This document shows, piece by piece, positions 8,404 through 17,484 of a DNA stretch of 64,000 bases. Numbering within the stretch: the first letter of the stretch is position 1; each line of letters starts with the position of its first letter. Both the position numbers and the translations under genes were made by a program. The notes under the pieces are model-generated. The model did no database searches and was not told where the DNA came from. It saw only the letters and a program-made list of their open reading frames with translations. The stretch is from Pseudonocardia sediminis (GTDB lineage: Bacteria > Actinomycetota > Actinomycetes > Mycobacteriales > Pseudonocardiaceae): NCBI RefSeq assembly GCF_004217185.1, contig NZ_SHKL01000001.1:5206001-5270000 (forward strand). The letters run 5' to 3'.

Positions 8404-9765
8404 GTGAGTCCGACCGAGCAGCTCGCCGACCTGCTGCCGGGGTGGCTGCCCCGCCAGCGGTGGTTCGCCGCGAAAGGGCGGTCGGTGCGGTCGACCGAGG
8501 TCGTCGCGCGCACGCCGCTGCTCGCCGCGGCCGACCTGTCGGTGGAGCACGTGCTGGTCGGGGTCGGCTTCACCGACGCCCCGGGGACGCAGACCTACCA
8601 GCTCCTCGTGGCCACCGGGGTGCCGCCGGAGGGTGTCACCGAGCAGGCCGTCCTCGGCACCGACGGGGACGCGACCGTCTACGACGGGCTGTGGGACACC
8701 CGCGTCACCGACTGGCTGCTGGCCGCGGTCCGCGACGGCGTCACGGCCGGTGACCTGCGGTTCGTCCCCGAGCCGGGCGCGACCGTCCCGCAGAGCGGGC
8801 ACGGGCGGGTCCTGGGCGCCGAGCAGTCGAACACCTCCGTCGTCTGGGGCCGGGAGACGATCCTCAAGATCTTCCGGCGGGTCCTTCCGGGGCTGAACCC
8901 GGACCTGGAGCTGCACCGGGCGCTGCGTGCGCAGGGCAGCACCCGGGTCGCGGCGCTGCAGGGCGCCGTCGAGGGGACCGTGGACGGCGAGCCGGCCACG
9001 CTGGGGATGCTGCAGGACTTCGCCGCCGACTCGGCCGAGGGCTGGCCGCTGGCGCTGGAGACGGTCCGGGCCGCGGTCGGCCGGGCCGCCGGCGAGACCG
9101 ACTTCTCCGGCGAGGCCGCGGCGCTGGGCGAGGCCGTCGCCGTCGTGCACTCCCAGCTCCTCGCCGCGCTCGGCGGGACCACCGCCGACCCCGGCCGGCT
9201 CGCCGCGGGCTGGCAGACCCGGCTCGACGCGGCTCTCCCCCAGGTCCCGGAGCTGGCCGAGCACGAGCACGCGATCCGCGCCGTCTACGACGCCGTCGGC
9301 ACCTCGGGCACACCGGTCGCGGTCCAGCGGGTGCACGGCGACCTGCACCTGGGCCAGACGCTGCGCACCGCCGACGGCTGGCTCGTGATCGACTTCGAGG
9401 GCGAGCCGTCGGCCCCGTTGGCCGAGCGCGCCCGGCCGGACTCCCCGCTGCGCGACGTGGCCGGGATGCTGCGCTCGTTCGACTACGCCGCGTTCCACGA
9501 GGTGCTGCGTGCCGCGCCGGCCGACAGCGCCGCCGCGTCCGAGGCCGCTGCGGCGTGGGCGGTGCGCAGCCGCTCGGCGTTCTGCGACGGCTACACCCGC
9601 GGCGCCGGGGCGGACCCGCGCGCGCAGGAGGCGGCACTGCGGGCGTTCGAGCTGGACAAGGCCGTCTACGAGGCGGTGTACGAGACCCGCAGCCGTCCGA
9701 CGTGGGCACCGATCCCCCTCGCCTCGATCCGCCGCCTGGTCGCGACCGAGCCGGGCCCGAGCTGA
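8404..9765 (+). CDS. mak: maltokinase (maltose-1-phosphate synthase)
   Basis: ATP-dependent phosphorylation of maltose to alpha-maltose-1-phosphate, the donor for GlgE. 453 residues, the usual length for Mak/Pep2. The frame is open for 2.5 kb upstream, but GTG 8404 preceded by GAGGAGG at 7 nt is clearly the start; translation there begins with the family's LLPGWLPRQRWFAAKGR. Kinase-fold motifs: AEQSNTSVVWG and ILKIFRR with the ATP-binding Lys, then VHGDLHLGQ with catalytic Asp313 and VIDFEGEP with metal-binding Asp330. The C-terminal helical region ends with WAPIPLASIRRLV. Divergent from treS and followed after 206 bp by glgB, completing the trehalose-to-glucan route. In several actinobacteria this kinase is fused or bound to TreS; here it is separate. 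Confidence 0.96.
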   Translation: MSPTEQLADLLPGWLPRQRWFAAKGRSVRSTEVVARTPLLAAADLSVEHVLVGVGFTDAPGTQTYQLLVATGVPPEGVTEQAVLGTDGDATVYDGLWDTRVTDWLLAAVRDGVTAGDLRFVPEPGATVPQSGHGRVLGAEQSNTSVVWGRETILKIFRRVLPGLNPDLELHRALRAQGSTRVAALQGAVEGTVDGEPATLGMLQDFAADSAEGWPLALETVRAAVGRAAGETDFSGEAAALGEAVAVVHSQLLAALGGTTADPGRLAAGWQTRLDAALPQVPELAEHEHAIRAVYDAVGTSGTPVAVQRVHGDLHLGQTLRTADGWLVIDFEGEPSAPLAERARPDSPLRDVAGMLRSFDYAAFHEVLRAAPADSAAASEAAAAWAVRSRSAFCDGYTRGAGADPRAQEAALRAFELDKAVYEAVYETRSRPTWAPIPLASIRRLVATEPGPS

Positions 9766-9971
9766 CCCGTCATCCCGCACGATCGCGGGAGCCCCGGAGG
9801 GTCCCCTCGCGTACGCCGGTGGCCCGGGGGTTCCCCTCGAGACGCCCCGGGCGGGCCCGGGACGGCGACGTACCGGCTGGTCCGGGGCTCGCCCGGCCCG
9901 CACTTTGCGATCCCGCAACGGTCCGCCCCCGCGGTCGGCGAGCCTCGGGGAGGCGCAGTACGGTTCCGCAG
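9766..9971 (+). promoter_or_regulatory. mak-glgB intergenic region with glgB leaderless -10
   Basis: 206 bp. TACGGT at 9959-9964 lies 7 nt before the glgB GTG, consistent with a leaderless transcript starting at the GTG; there is no Shine-Dalgarno. glgB therefore probably has its own promoter rather than depending on mak. Confidence 0.5.
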
Positions 9972-12659
9972 GTGACATCAGAGGAGACCCAGGCGATCGA
10001 CCCCTGCGCCCCGGACCAGGCGACGACCGACCGGCTCCTGGGCGGTGCCCACCACGACCCGCACGGCATCCTCGGAGCACACCCGCACGCCGACGGCACC
10101 GTCGTCCGCGTCCTGCGCCCGCACGCCGAGGCCGTCCACGTCCTGCCCAACGGCGACGTGGACCTGGCCCACCCGCTGACGAAGGTGCACGACGCCGGGC
10201 TGTTCTCCGGTCTGGTCCCCGGATCCGGCGGCGACTACCGGCTTCTCGTCGACTACGGCGACGGCGCCGAGCACATCGTCGACGACCCGTACCGCTGGCT
10301 GCCCACGCTCGGCGACGTCGACCTGCACCTGATCGGCGAGGGCCGCCACGAGCGGCTCTGGGACGTGCTCGGCTCGCACCTGCAGAGCTACGACACCGCC
10401 TCCGGGCCGGTCACCGGCACCAGCTTCGCCGTGTGGGCGCCGAACGCCCAGGGCGTCCGCGTCACCGGCGACTTCGACGGCTGGGCCGGCTGGTCGCTGC
10501 CGATGCGCTCGCTGGGCAGCTCCGGGGTCTGGGAGATCTTCCTGCCCGACGTCGGTGTCGGCGCCCGGTACAAGTTCCGCATCCTCGGGCAGGACGGCAA
10601 GTGGCGCGACAAGGCCGACCCGATGGCCTTCGCGACCGAGATCCCGCCGCAGACCGCGTCCGTCGTCACCACCCCGGTGCACGAGTGGGGCGACGGCGAC
10701 TGGATGGCCGCGCGCGCCGACCGCAAGCCGCACGCCGAGCCGATGAGCGTCTACGAGCTGCACCTGGGCTCGTGGGTGCCCGGCCTGGACTACCGCGAGA
10801 TCGCCGACCGGCTCGTCGCCTACCTGGACCGGACCGGGTTCACCCACGTCGAGCTGCTGCCGGTGGCCGAGCACCCGTTCGGCGGCTCCTGGGGCTACCA
10901 GGTCACCTCCTACTTCGCGCCGACGTCGCGGTTCGGCACCCCGGACGACTTCCGCTACTTCGTCGACACGCTGCACCGCGCCGGCTACGGCGTGATCGTC
11001 GACTGGGTGCCGGCGCACTTCCCGCGCGACGAGTGGGCGCTGGCCAAGTTCGACGGCACCGCCTGCTACGAGCACGCCGACCCGCGCCGCGGCGAGCAGC
11101 CCGACTGGGGCACGCTCGTGTTCGACTTCGGGCGCAACGAGGTCCGCAACTTCCTGGTCGCGAACGCGCTGTACTGGCTGGAGTCGTTCCACATCGACGG
11201 GCTGCGCGTCGACGCCGTCGCCTCGATGCTCTACCTCGACTACTCCCGCGCCGACGGCGCGTGGCTGCCCAACATCCACGGCGGCCGGGAGAACCTGGAC
11301 GCCGTGGCGTTCCTGCAGGAGATGAACGCGACCGTCTACCGCGAGCACCCCGGCGCGGTCACGATCGCCGAGGAGTCGACCGCCTGGCCGGGCGTCACCC
11401 GGCCCACCTACATGGGCGGACTCGGCTTCGGCCTGAAGTGGAACATGGGCTGGATGCACGACACGCTCGACTACACCGGGCGCGACCCCATCCACCGCAG
11501 CTTCCACCACAACCAGCTGACGTTCTCGCTGATGTACGCGTTCAGCGAGAACTACGTGCTGCCGATCAGCCACGACGAGGTCGTGCACGGCAAGGGCTCG
11601 CTGTGGACCCGGATGCCCGGCGACGACTGGAACAAGGCGGCCGGCGTCCGCGCGCTGCTGGCCTACATGTGGGCGCACCCGGGCAAGCAGCTGCTGTTCA
11701 TGGGCAGCGAGTTCGGCCAGCCCCGCGAGTGGTCCGAGCAGCGCTCGCTGGACTGGCACCTGCAGGAGACCGACCCGCTGCACGGCGGCATCACCTCGCT
11801 CGTCGGTGACCTGAACCGGGTCTACCGCGAGCACTCCGCGCTGTGGGTCAAGGACTCCACCCCGGACGGCTTCGCCTGGATCGACGCCAACGACGCCGCC
11901 GGCAACGTGCTCAGCTTCCTGCGTCACGGCACCGACGCCGCCGGGCGGGCGACCGTGCTGGCCTGCGTCGCGAACTTCTCCGGCGCGCCGAACGAGAACT
12001 ACCGGGTCGGGCTGCCCTTCGCCGGGCGCTGGACCGAGGTGCTCAACACCGACGCCGCCAGCTACGGCGGTTCCGGGGTGGGCAACCTGGGCACCGTCGT
12101 CGCCGAGAACCAGATGTGGCACGGCCAGCCCGCGTCGGCGGCGTTGCGGCTGCCGCCGTCCGGTGTGCTGTGGCTGGTGCCCGAGGACACCGGCGGCCCG
12201 GTGCACCCGCTCGGCTCCGCGGCCGAGACGGTGCCCGTCGCGTCGGTCCCGCCCGCGGTGACGGCCTCGGAGATCCCGCCCGTACCCGAGGAGACCGACG
12301 TCCCGGCGCCGATCACCCCGGGCGACGTCACGTCGTCGCTCGTCCCGGGGCCCGGCGCGGTTCCGCCCGTCGCGGAGTCCGTCCCCCAGCCCGTCACGGT
12401 TCCCGAGCCGGTCGCCGTGCCCGAGCCCGGGGACCCGGTGCCCGCCCTGGACCCGGAGCGGTCCGAGCCCGTCCTCGACCCGGACGAGACGCTGCCGGTC
12501 CCCGACGCCGAGCCCACGCCGGCACCGACCGTCACCCCGTCGACGTCCGGGGCACCGGGGGTGCGGGCGACCCGCACCGGGAGGTTCGTGACCGGGACGT
12601 CCGGGGCCGGCACGTCGGCCACCGGGAGCTCGGAGAACGGCTCCTCCCCGGGGGCCTGA
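9972..12659 (+). CDS. glgB: 1,4-alpha-glucan branching enzyme with long C-terminal extension
   Basis: Introduces alpha-1,6 branches into the glucan made by GlgE. 895 residues from GTG 9972. Domains in order: short N1 domain (DPHGILGAH), CBM48 (TSFAVWAPNAQGVRVTGDFDGW), GH13 barrel with WVPAHFPRDEWALAKFDGTACYEH, GLRVDAVASMLYLDYSR with nucleophile Asp414, AEESTAWPGV with Glu467, and PISHDEVVHGKGSL, then a C-terminal beta domain ending near LWLVPED. The enzyme should end there, at about residue 738. The remaining ~157 residues are Pro/Val/Glu/Thr-rich with no fold visible, which is unusual for GlgB. The frame is clean and uninterrupted, so the tail is translated if the stop at 12659 is real. Confidence 0.96.
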   Translation: MTSEETQAIDPCAPDQATTDRLLGGAHHDPHGILGAHPHADGTVVRVLRPHAEAVHVLPNGDVDLAHPLTKVHDAGLFSGLVPGSGGDYRLLVDYGDGAEHIVDDPYRWLPTLGDVDLHLIGEGRHERLWDVLGSHLQSYDTASGPVTGTSFAVWAPNAQGVRVTGDFDGWAGWSLPMRSLGSSGVWEIFLPDVGVGARYKFRILGQDGKWRDKADPMAFATEIPPQTASVVTTPVHEWGDGDWMAARADRKPHAEPMSVYELHLGSWVPGLDYREIADRLVAYLDRTGFTHVELLPVAEHPFGGSWGYQVTSYFAPTSRFGTPDDFRYFVDTLHRAGYGVIVDWVPAHFPRDEWALAKFDGTACYEHADPRRGEQPDWGTLVFDFGRNEVRNFLVANALYWLESFHIDGLRVDAVASMLYLDYSRADGAWLPNIHGGRENLDAVAFLQEMNATVYREHPGAVTIAEESTAWPGVTRPTYMGGLGFGLKWNMGWMHDTLDYTGRDPIHRSFHHNQLTFSLMYAFSENYVLPISHDEVVHGKGSLWTRMPGDDWNKAAGVRALLAYMWAHPGKQLLFMGSEFGQPREWSEQRSLDWHLQETDPLHGGITSLVGDLNRVYREHSALWVKDSTPDGFAWIDANDAAGNVLSFLRHGTDAAGRATVLACVANFSGAPNENYRVGLPFAGRWTEVLNTDAASYGGSGVGNLGTVVAENQMWHGQPASAALRLPPSGVLWLVPEDTGGPVHPLGSAAETVPVASVPPAVTASEIPPVPEETDVPAPITPGDVTSSLVPGPGAVPPVAESVPQPVTVPEPVAVPEPGDPVPALDPERSEPVLDPDETLPVPDAEPTPAPTVTPSTSGAPGVRATRTGRFVTGTSGAGTSATGSSENGSSPGA

Positions 12660-12703
12660 CACCATTCGTTCCAAGCGGCCCGGCCCGGCCCGGGCGGCTG
12701 CGT

Positions 12704-13084
12704 TCAGGCGATCCAGCCGGGCGTCCCCCGGTCGGTGCCGTCGGAGAGTTCGGCCCGGGCGTCGCCCGGGCCGGTGACCAGCGCGGACAGCCCGGCCCGC
12801 TCGTCGGCGACGATCCGGCGCAGGCGCCCGGCCGGGAGCACCACGGTGTCGCCCGGGCCGAGCTCGGAGGGACCGTCGCCCTCGATCTCGACGGTCGCGG
12901 CGCCGTCGACGACGGTCCACAGCTGCTCCCCGGTCATCCGGTGCTCGGGCCCGGCGGCACCGGGGTCCATCCGCACCTGCCACAACGCGTGGCCCGACCC
13001 GCCGAGCGTCGGGGACGCGAGCGTGGTCATCACGGCGTTCGGGGTCTCGGTGCGGCGCCGGTCGGCGTGGCGGACGACGGTCAT
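12704..13084 (-). CDS. cupin-domain protein
   Basis: 126 residues, ATG 13084 preceded by GAGGAGGAGAT. A single small beta-barrel: HALWQVRMDPGAAGPEHRMTGEQLWTVVDGAATVEIEG is cupin motif 1 in a form where only some of the usual metal-binding His/Glu residues are kept (EHRMTGEQLW), and GPGDTVVLPAGRLRRIVADE is motif 2. No enzymatic role can be assigned; such proteins bind small ligands or serve as dioxygenase-like enzymes. It is divergent from a MarR regulator, and a perfect 6-3-6 palindrome lies between the two starts, so the MarR probably controls it. Confidence 0.8.
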   Translation of the reverse strand: MTVVRHADRRRTETPNAVMTTLASPTLGGSGHALWQVRMDPGAAGPEHRMTGEQLWTVVDGAATVEIEGDGPSELGPGDTVVLPAGRLRRIVADERAGLSALVTGPGDARAELSDGTDRGTPGWIA

Positions 13085-13106
13085 GGCGATCTCCTCCTCT
13101 AATATC

Positions 13107-13121
13107 GACAACACGGTTGTC
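13107..13121. promoter_or_regulatory. probable MarR operator between cupin and marR genes
   Basis: GACAAC-ACG-GTTGTC is a perfect inverted repeat (6-bp arms, 3-bp spacer) at 13107-13121, 22 bp upstream of the cupin start and 25 bp upstream of the MarR start. A further GTTGTC half-site at 13146-13151 overlaps the MarR start codon. The arrangement suggests autorepression and repression of the cupin gene. Confidence 0.65.
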
Positions 13122-13146
13122 TGATCGAAGAGAACGGTAAACCAGG

Positions 13147-13629
13147 TTGTCCGATTCGTCGAGAGGCGCGCGCCCCGGCCACGAGCTGCCTCTGCTCCTG
13201 TTGCGCGCGTTCCAGGAGCTGATCGACGAGCTGCACGTGCGGCTCGCGGACGACGGGTTCCCCGACGTCCGTCCGACGCACGGCTTCGTCCTGCAGGCCG
13301 TCGGCCCGCACGGCACGACCGCGGTCGAGCTGGGCCGCGCGCTCGGGGTGAGCAAGCAGGCCGCGGGCAAGACCGTCGCGGGACTCGAGGCGCAGGGCTA
13401 TCTGGAGCGGGGCACCGACCCGTCGGACACCCGGCGCAAGCTCGTGCGCATGACCCCGCGCGGCCACGCCGTGCTGACCCGTTCCGCGGCCGTCCTGGAC
13501 GAGCTGCGTGCCCGCTGGGCGGATGAGCTCGGCGAACAGCGGGTCCGCGACCTGGAAGACGCACTGGCGGCGATGACGTCCGGACCGTCGCTGCGGCTGG
13601 ACACCCCGGCCTGGTTCGGGCGCGGGTGA
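13147..13629 (+). CDS. MarR-family transcriptional regulator
   Basis: 160 residues. Winged-helix core: PTHGFVLQAV, then HGTTAVELGRALGVSKQAAGKTVAGLEAQGYLERGTDPSDTRRKLVRMTPRG, the standard MarR recognition helix and wing with the conserved D-x-R-R-K. The only sensible start is a TTG at 13147, because an in-frame TAA lies just upstream; there is no Shine-Dalgarno and AACGGT lies 8 nt upstream, so the mRNA may be leaderless. It is divergent from the cupin gene and convergent with an MFS transporter; a role as ligand-responsive repressor of the cupin is inferred from the shared operator. Confidence 0.85.
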   Translation: MSDSSRGARPGHELPLLLLRAFQELIDELHVRLADDGFPDVRPTHGFVLQAVGPHGTTAVELGRALGVSKQAAGKTVAGLEAQGYLERGTDPSDTRRKLVRMTPRGHAVLTRSAAVLDELRARWADELGEQRVRDLEDALAAMTSGPSLRLDTPAWFGRG

Positions 13630-13645
13630 CCGGTCCGGTCCCGAC

Positions 13646-14896
13646 TCACGCCCGCGTCGAGTCCGCGGTGTCCCGGTCCCCCGCGGCCTCGCGGCCCACG
13701 CCCACCACGGCGACCGCACCGAGGAGCGCGACGGCGGCGAAGGCGTAGAAGCCCCACGGATAGGCGACGCCCGCCCCGAGGAGCGCGCCGCCGATCAACG
13801 GCCCGCTGATCGCACCGAGGCGGCCGATCCCGCTGGCCGCGCCGAGCGCCGACGCCCGGACCGAGGCCGGGTAGTGCCGGCTCACCCACGCGTAGACGAG
13901 CACCTGCGAGCTGAACACGAACACCCCGGCGAGCAGCACACTCACGTACACCCCGAGGCCCGGCAGCCGGATCGAGAGCAGGGCCAGGAACAGCGCGGCC
14001 GCGGAGAACCAGCCGATCGTCGTGGTGCGGATGCCGATCCGGTCCGCGACCCGCCCGGCCAGCAGCAGCCCCAGCACCGCCCCGACGTTGAGCACCAGCA
14101 GCAGCGCCAGCGCCGCGCCGAGCTCGTAGCCGGCCGCACGCATGATCTCGGGGAGCCAGGTGTTGAGGCCGTAGACCAGCAGCAGGCCCATGAACGAGGC
14201 CGCCCAGAACGCGATCGACGACCGCAGGTACCCGCCGCGGACGAGCTCGGCGACCGGGTTGTGACGTGCCGCCCCGGTCCGCTCCGCCGGCGTGACCCGA
14301 CCGGCCCCCGGCAAGGACTCCGGGAGCCGGGCGGCGACCAGCGGCACGAGCACCAGGGCGGGCAGGGCGCCGATCACGAACATCGCCCGCCAGGTCAACG
14401 ACGGGATGACCCAGATCCCCAGCAGCGCGGTCAGGACGGCGCCGGCGTGGTAACCGGTCATCAGCGTGGTGGTCGCGCTTCCGCCGCGCCCGGCCCGTCC
14501 GAACTCGTTGACCATGGCCAGCGCGACCGGGAGCACCCCGCCCAGGCCGAGACCGGCCAGGAAGCGCAGCAGCCCGAACACGACCGGCCCGGTCGCGAAC
14601 GCGCAGAGCAGCGTGAGCACCGAGAACGAGACGACCGTGAGCAGCATGGCCCGGCGCCGTCCGACCAGATCCGCCAGCGGCCCCGCGGACAGCGCCCCGA
14701 CCATCACCCCGAGCAGGCCGACGACCGAGATCAGCGACGCGGTACCGGGCGTCAGACCCCAGGCCGGTTCGCGCAGCAACGAGGGCAGCACCACCCCGAG
14801 CACGACCAGGTCGAACCCCTCGAGGGCGACCGCGCTCCAGCACAGCGGCGCGACCCACCCCCTGTGCCGGTCACCGTGCACTGCCGCGTCCGCCAT
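13646..14896 (-). CDS. MFS transporter, aromatic-acid/H+ symporter-like
   Basis: 416 residues, twelve hydrophobic segments. LEGFDLVVLGVVLPSLL in TM1 and the loop-2 motif GPLADLVGRRRAM are typical of the AAHS (aromatic acid:H+ symporter) branch of the major facilitator superfamily, and VADRIGIRTT is the repeated motif in the second half. ATG 14896 is preceded by GAGAGG. Located 44 bp downstream of a GT87 glycosyltransferase on the same strand. No aromatic degradation genes are nearby, so substrate is only a family-based guess. Confidence 0.85.
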   Translation of the reverse strand: MADAAVHGDRHRGWVAPLCWSAVALEGFDLVVLGVVLPSLLREPAWGLTPGTASLISVVGLLGVMVGALSAGPLADLVGRRRAMLLTVVSFSVLTLLCAFATGPVVFGLLRFLAGLGLGGVLPVALAMVNEFGRAGRGGSATTTLMTGYHAGAVLTALLGIWVIPSLTWRAMFVIGALPALVLVPLVAARLPESLPGAGRVTPAERTGAARHNPVAELVRGGYLRSSIAFWAASFMGLLLVYGLNTWLPEIMRAAGYELGAALALLLVLNVGAVLGLLLAGRVADRIGIRTTTIGWFSAAALFLALLSIRLPGLGVYVSVLLAGVFVFSSQVLVYAWVSRHYPASVRASALGAASGIGRLGAISGPLIGGALLGAGVAYPWGFYAFAAVALLGAVAVVGVGREAAGDRDTADSTRA

Positions 14897-14940
14897 CACC
14901 GTCCGCCTCTCTGCTCGCCGGTGGACGGGAGTGTGCGGGC

Positions 14941-16188
14941 CTACCCGGACGGGCGCGCGGTGACTTCCGCAGAACGGAAGGGATCCCCCGTACCGGAGCC
15001 GGGTGCGGTATCGGGCCACCAGGGACCGGTCGCCGGGCGGAGCAGCGTCAGCCAGCACGCGAGGAGGATCGCCGAGTACAGCGCCTGGCCTGCGGGGGTG
15101 AGCGGGTCGCCCGGAGCCCAGAGGTCGCTCCAGGTGATCGGGATGAACGCGAGCGCCAGCAGCGCCCCGACCACCACCCGCCGGGCGTCCCCGGCGCGCC
15201 CGGAGGCGACGACGACCAGCAACCCGGGCCACAACAGGATCAGGTAGTTGTGCCAGGAGATCGGCGCGGTGAGCAGGCCGGTGGCCAGCACCGCCCAGGG
15301 CGCGACGCCCGCCGGGTCGGTGCCGTACGCGGCGCTCGTCCCGTGGCGCACCGTCCGGATCCCGAAGAACACGAGCGTGCCGATCATCAGCGCGACGCCG
15401 ACGAGCGTCCCGACCAGCGACGGCAGCCCCCAGCGGATCGCGAGGCCGGGCAGTGCGGCGTTGTCCAGCACGGTGGCGACGGGCTCGGTCAGCGCCATCC
15501 GCAGCCACTGCGGGCCGGTGGAGAACCCGGCGGCGACCAGCCCGGCCAGCGTCGTCACGGCGGCGGCGGCCACCCCGGCGCGGAACGCCGGCCAGCAGCG
15601 CTGCACCAGCGGGAGCAGCAGCAACGGCGCCAGCGACGGCTTGATCGCCACGGTGACGCCGTAGAGCACGGCGGCCAGGACCGGGTGACCGCGGCGCTCG
15701 GCGATCCAGCCGGCCGTCACCCCGAGCAGCAGGATCCCGTAGATCTGCCCGAGCGCGAGCGTCCCGTGCAAGGGCGACGACGCCAGCACCGACACGACCG
15801 CGACGACCGTCCAGAACCGGCCGATCCGCAGCTCGCGGGCCGCGGCGAACACAGAACCGGCCACCATCAGGACGGTGAGCGTCACGAAGATCCGGTAGGC
15901 GAGGACGGCGTCGAGCATCCCCAGCGGCGCCATCAGCAGCGACAGGATCGGCGGGTTCAGGTTGTGCAGCTTCGCGTCGGTGTCGTAGATCCCGGTGCCG
16001 TTCACCAGCGCGCGGGCGGAGCGCCAGAACGTGTCGAAGTCGACGTGGGTGATCGGGACGAGCGGGCTCGGCAGCAGCCGCAGCAGCGGCGGGTTGCCGA
16101 ACACGAACAGGGCGACGGCGGTGACCAGCGCGGCCGCCATGACCGCCCGGGCACCGATCCGCACCGCCCGGGAGCGGTCCCACCGCAC
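14941..16188 (-). CDS. GT87-family membrane glycosyltransferase (DUF2029)
   Basis: 415 residues with about ten transmembrane segments. After TM1 comes THVDFDTFWRSARALVNGTGIYD, the acidic loop typical of GT-C enzymes of the GT87/DUF2029 group, which use polyprenyl-phosphate sugars to build mannan/arabinan-type glycolipids in actinobacteria; LHNLNPPILSLLMAPLG and GQIYGILLLGVTAGWIAERRG follow. The start is uncertain: GTG 16188 is used, but the frame is open upstream to the ybbN stop. It follows ybbN by 56 bp and may be co-transcribed with it. Specific sugar and acceptor unknown. Confidence 0.75.
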   Translation of the reverse strand: MRWDRSRAVRIGARAVMAAALVTAVALFVFGNPPLLRLLPSPLVPITHVDFDTFWRSARALVNGTGIYDTDAKLHNLNPPILSLLMAPLGMLDAVLAYRIFVTLTVLMVAGSVFAAARELRIGRFWTVVAVVSVLASSPLHGTLALGQIYGILLLGVTAGWIAERRGHPVLAAVLYGVTVAIKPSLAPLLLLPLVQRCWPAFRAGVAAAAVTTLAGLVAAGFSTGPQWLRMALTEPVATVLDNAALPGLAIRWGLPSLVGTLVGVALMIGTLVFFGIRTVRHGTSAAYGTDPAGVAPWAVLATGLLTAPISWHNYLILLWPGLLVVVASGRAGDARRVVVGALLALAFIPITWSDLWAPGDPLTPAGQALYSAILLACWLTLLRPATGPWWPDTAPGSGTGDPFRSAEVTARPSG

Positions 16189-16244
16189 ACGCGGGCGGTC
16201 TGCGCCCGCGGTGCTCTCGATGGTCGCGCTCTCGGTGCCCTCGC

Positions 16245-17234
16245 TCAGAACAGCGCGCGGGCCAGTGCCCGCCGGGCCGTGCTCACCCGGGGGTCGTCCG
16301 CGGGGAACAGCTCGAACAGGCTGACCAGGTGCTCGCGTGCGCGGTCCCGGTCCTCGCCCCCGGTACGGCCGACGGTGGCCACCAGACGGTTGAACGCGGC
16401 CTCGACGTCGTCGCCGGCCATCTCGGCGTCGGCGGCGGCGAGCTGGGCGTCGACGTCGTCCGGGGCGGCGTTCGCACGCTCGATCGCCGCCGGGTCGGCC
16501 TGCTCGGCGCGGGCCAGGAAACGCACCTGGGCCAGGGCCGCGGTGGCCTGCTCGTTCGCCGGCTCGACGTTCAGGATCGCCTGGTAGGCGGCCTCGGCGG
16601 CGGCGTAGTCACCCTCCTCGAGGGCGTCCTCGGCCGCGGTGAAGCGCGGGTCCTCCGGCTCCTCCTCGGGCTCCGCGGGCTCGCCGGTGGTGGCCCGGGC
16701 CTCCCCCTCGGCGATGGCCGGCATCCGCTCGCGCAGCGCGTCGAGCAGCGAGGTGACCCACTGGGAGGCCTGCGCGTCGGGCATCGCGCCGTTGACCGCG
16801 TCCACCGGCTGACCACCGACGACCACGACGACCATCGGGACCTGCTGTACGCCGAAGGCCTGCGCGATCCGCGGGGCGGTGTCGATGTCCACCCGGGCCA
16901 GCACCCAGGCCCCGCCGCCGTTCGTGGCGAGACGCTCCAGCTCCGAGGACAGCTGCTCCTCGCGCGGGTAGCGACCGGCCCAGAGCTCGATGACGACGGG
17001 AACCTCGAGCGACTTCTCGAGGACGTCGTTCTGGAAGCCCTGCTCGGTGGCGTCGACGACCCACGGGCTCGCCTGTCCCCCACCGGCGCCTCCGCCACCA
17101 CCCGGTGGCTGGGGCCGGTTCGCGGCCTCCGAACGCGCCTTCAGCGCCGAGAGGTCGATCGCTCCGGCCATGGCCGACGACATCGCCGACCGCTGGGCCT
17201 GCTGACGTGGATCTGGGCGAGACACGCCTGACAT
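16245..17234 (-). CDS. ybbN: YbbN/CnoX-type thioredoxin-fold TPR co-chaperone, no active-site cysteines
   Basis: 329 residues. Residues ~1-55 are a low-complexity Gly/Pro-rich lead, then a thioredoxin fold (VPVVIELWAGRYPREEQ..., GAWVLARVDIDTAPRIAQAFGVQQVPMVVVVVGGQPVD with the cis-Pro region), and a C-terminal helical TPR part beginning DPRFTAAEDALEEGDYAAAEAAYQAIL. The position of the redox WCGPC motif reads W-A-G-R-Y, so no disulfide chemistry is possible; this is usual for actinobacterial members, which are annotated as tetratricopeptide co-chaperones. ATG 17234. Divergent from a small membrane protein gene. Confidence 0.85.
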   Translation of the reverse strand: MSGVSRPDPRQQAQRSAMSSAMAGAIDLSALKARSEAANRPQPPGGGGGAGGGQASPWVVDATEQGFQNDVLEKSLEVPVVIELWAGRYPREEQLSSELERLATNGGGAWVLARVDIDTAPRIAQAFGVQQVPMVVVVVGGQPVDAVNGAMPDAQASQWVTSLLDALRERMPAIAEGEARATTGEPAEPEEEPEDPRFTAAEDALEEGDYAAAEAAYQAILNVEPANEQATAALAQVRFLARAEQADPAAIERANAAPDDVDAQLAAADAEMAGDDVEAAFNRLVATVGRTGGEDRDRAREHLVSLFELFPADDPRVSTARRALARALF

Positions 17235-17484
17235 CCTGGCACGCTCACCTGCGGCGCGCGGACCGCCCCGGCGCTGTGGCCACCAGGCCCCGGCCGGGAA
17301 CGCACCCCGGCCGGGGTGCGCACTCTCCGGGAGCGGCGACTCACGATGGGTCGATCATCACCGGACCGGCGGAACAACACTCGGCGCATTCGCTCGTTGA
17401 ACCCTCAGCAGGGGCCCGAAGGTCACTCTGCGTCGCCGCAGACCCGCGCCCGCAGCGCGCACCAACATCGGAGGATCACGACAC

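Noticed and set aside
9978..13370. A 1130-codon open frame antisense to glgB
   Set aside because: It mirrors the strong glgB frame; its translation is Arg/Gly/Val/His-rich with no domain. High-GC codon bias keeps the opposite frame open.
16571..17101. Possibility that ybbN is a degraded thioredoxin pseudogene
   Set aside because: The frame is intact over 329 residues, the fold residues are kept, and loss of Cys is usual in actinobacterial members.
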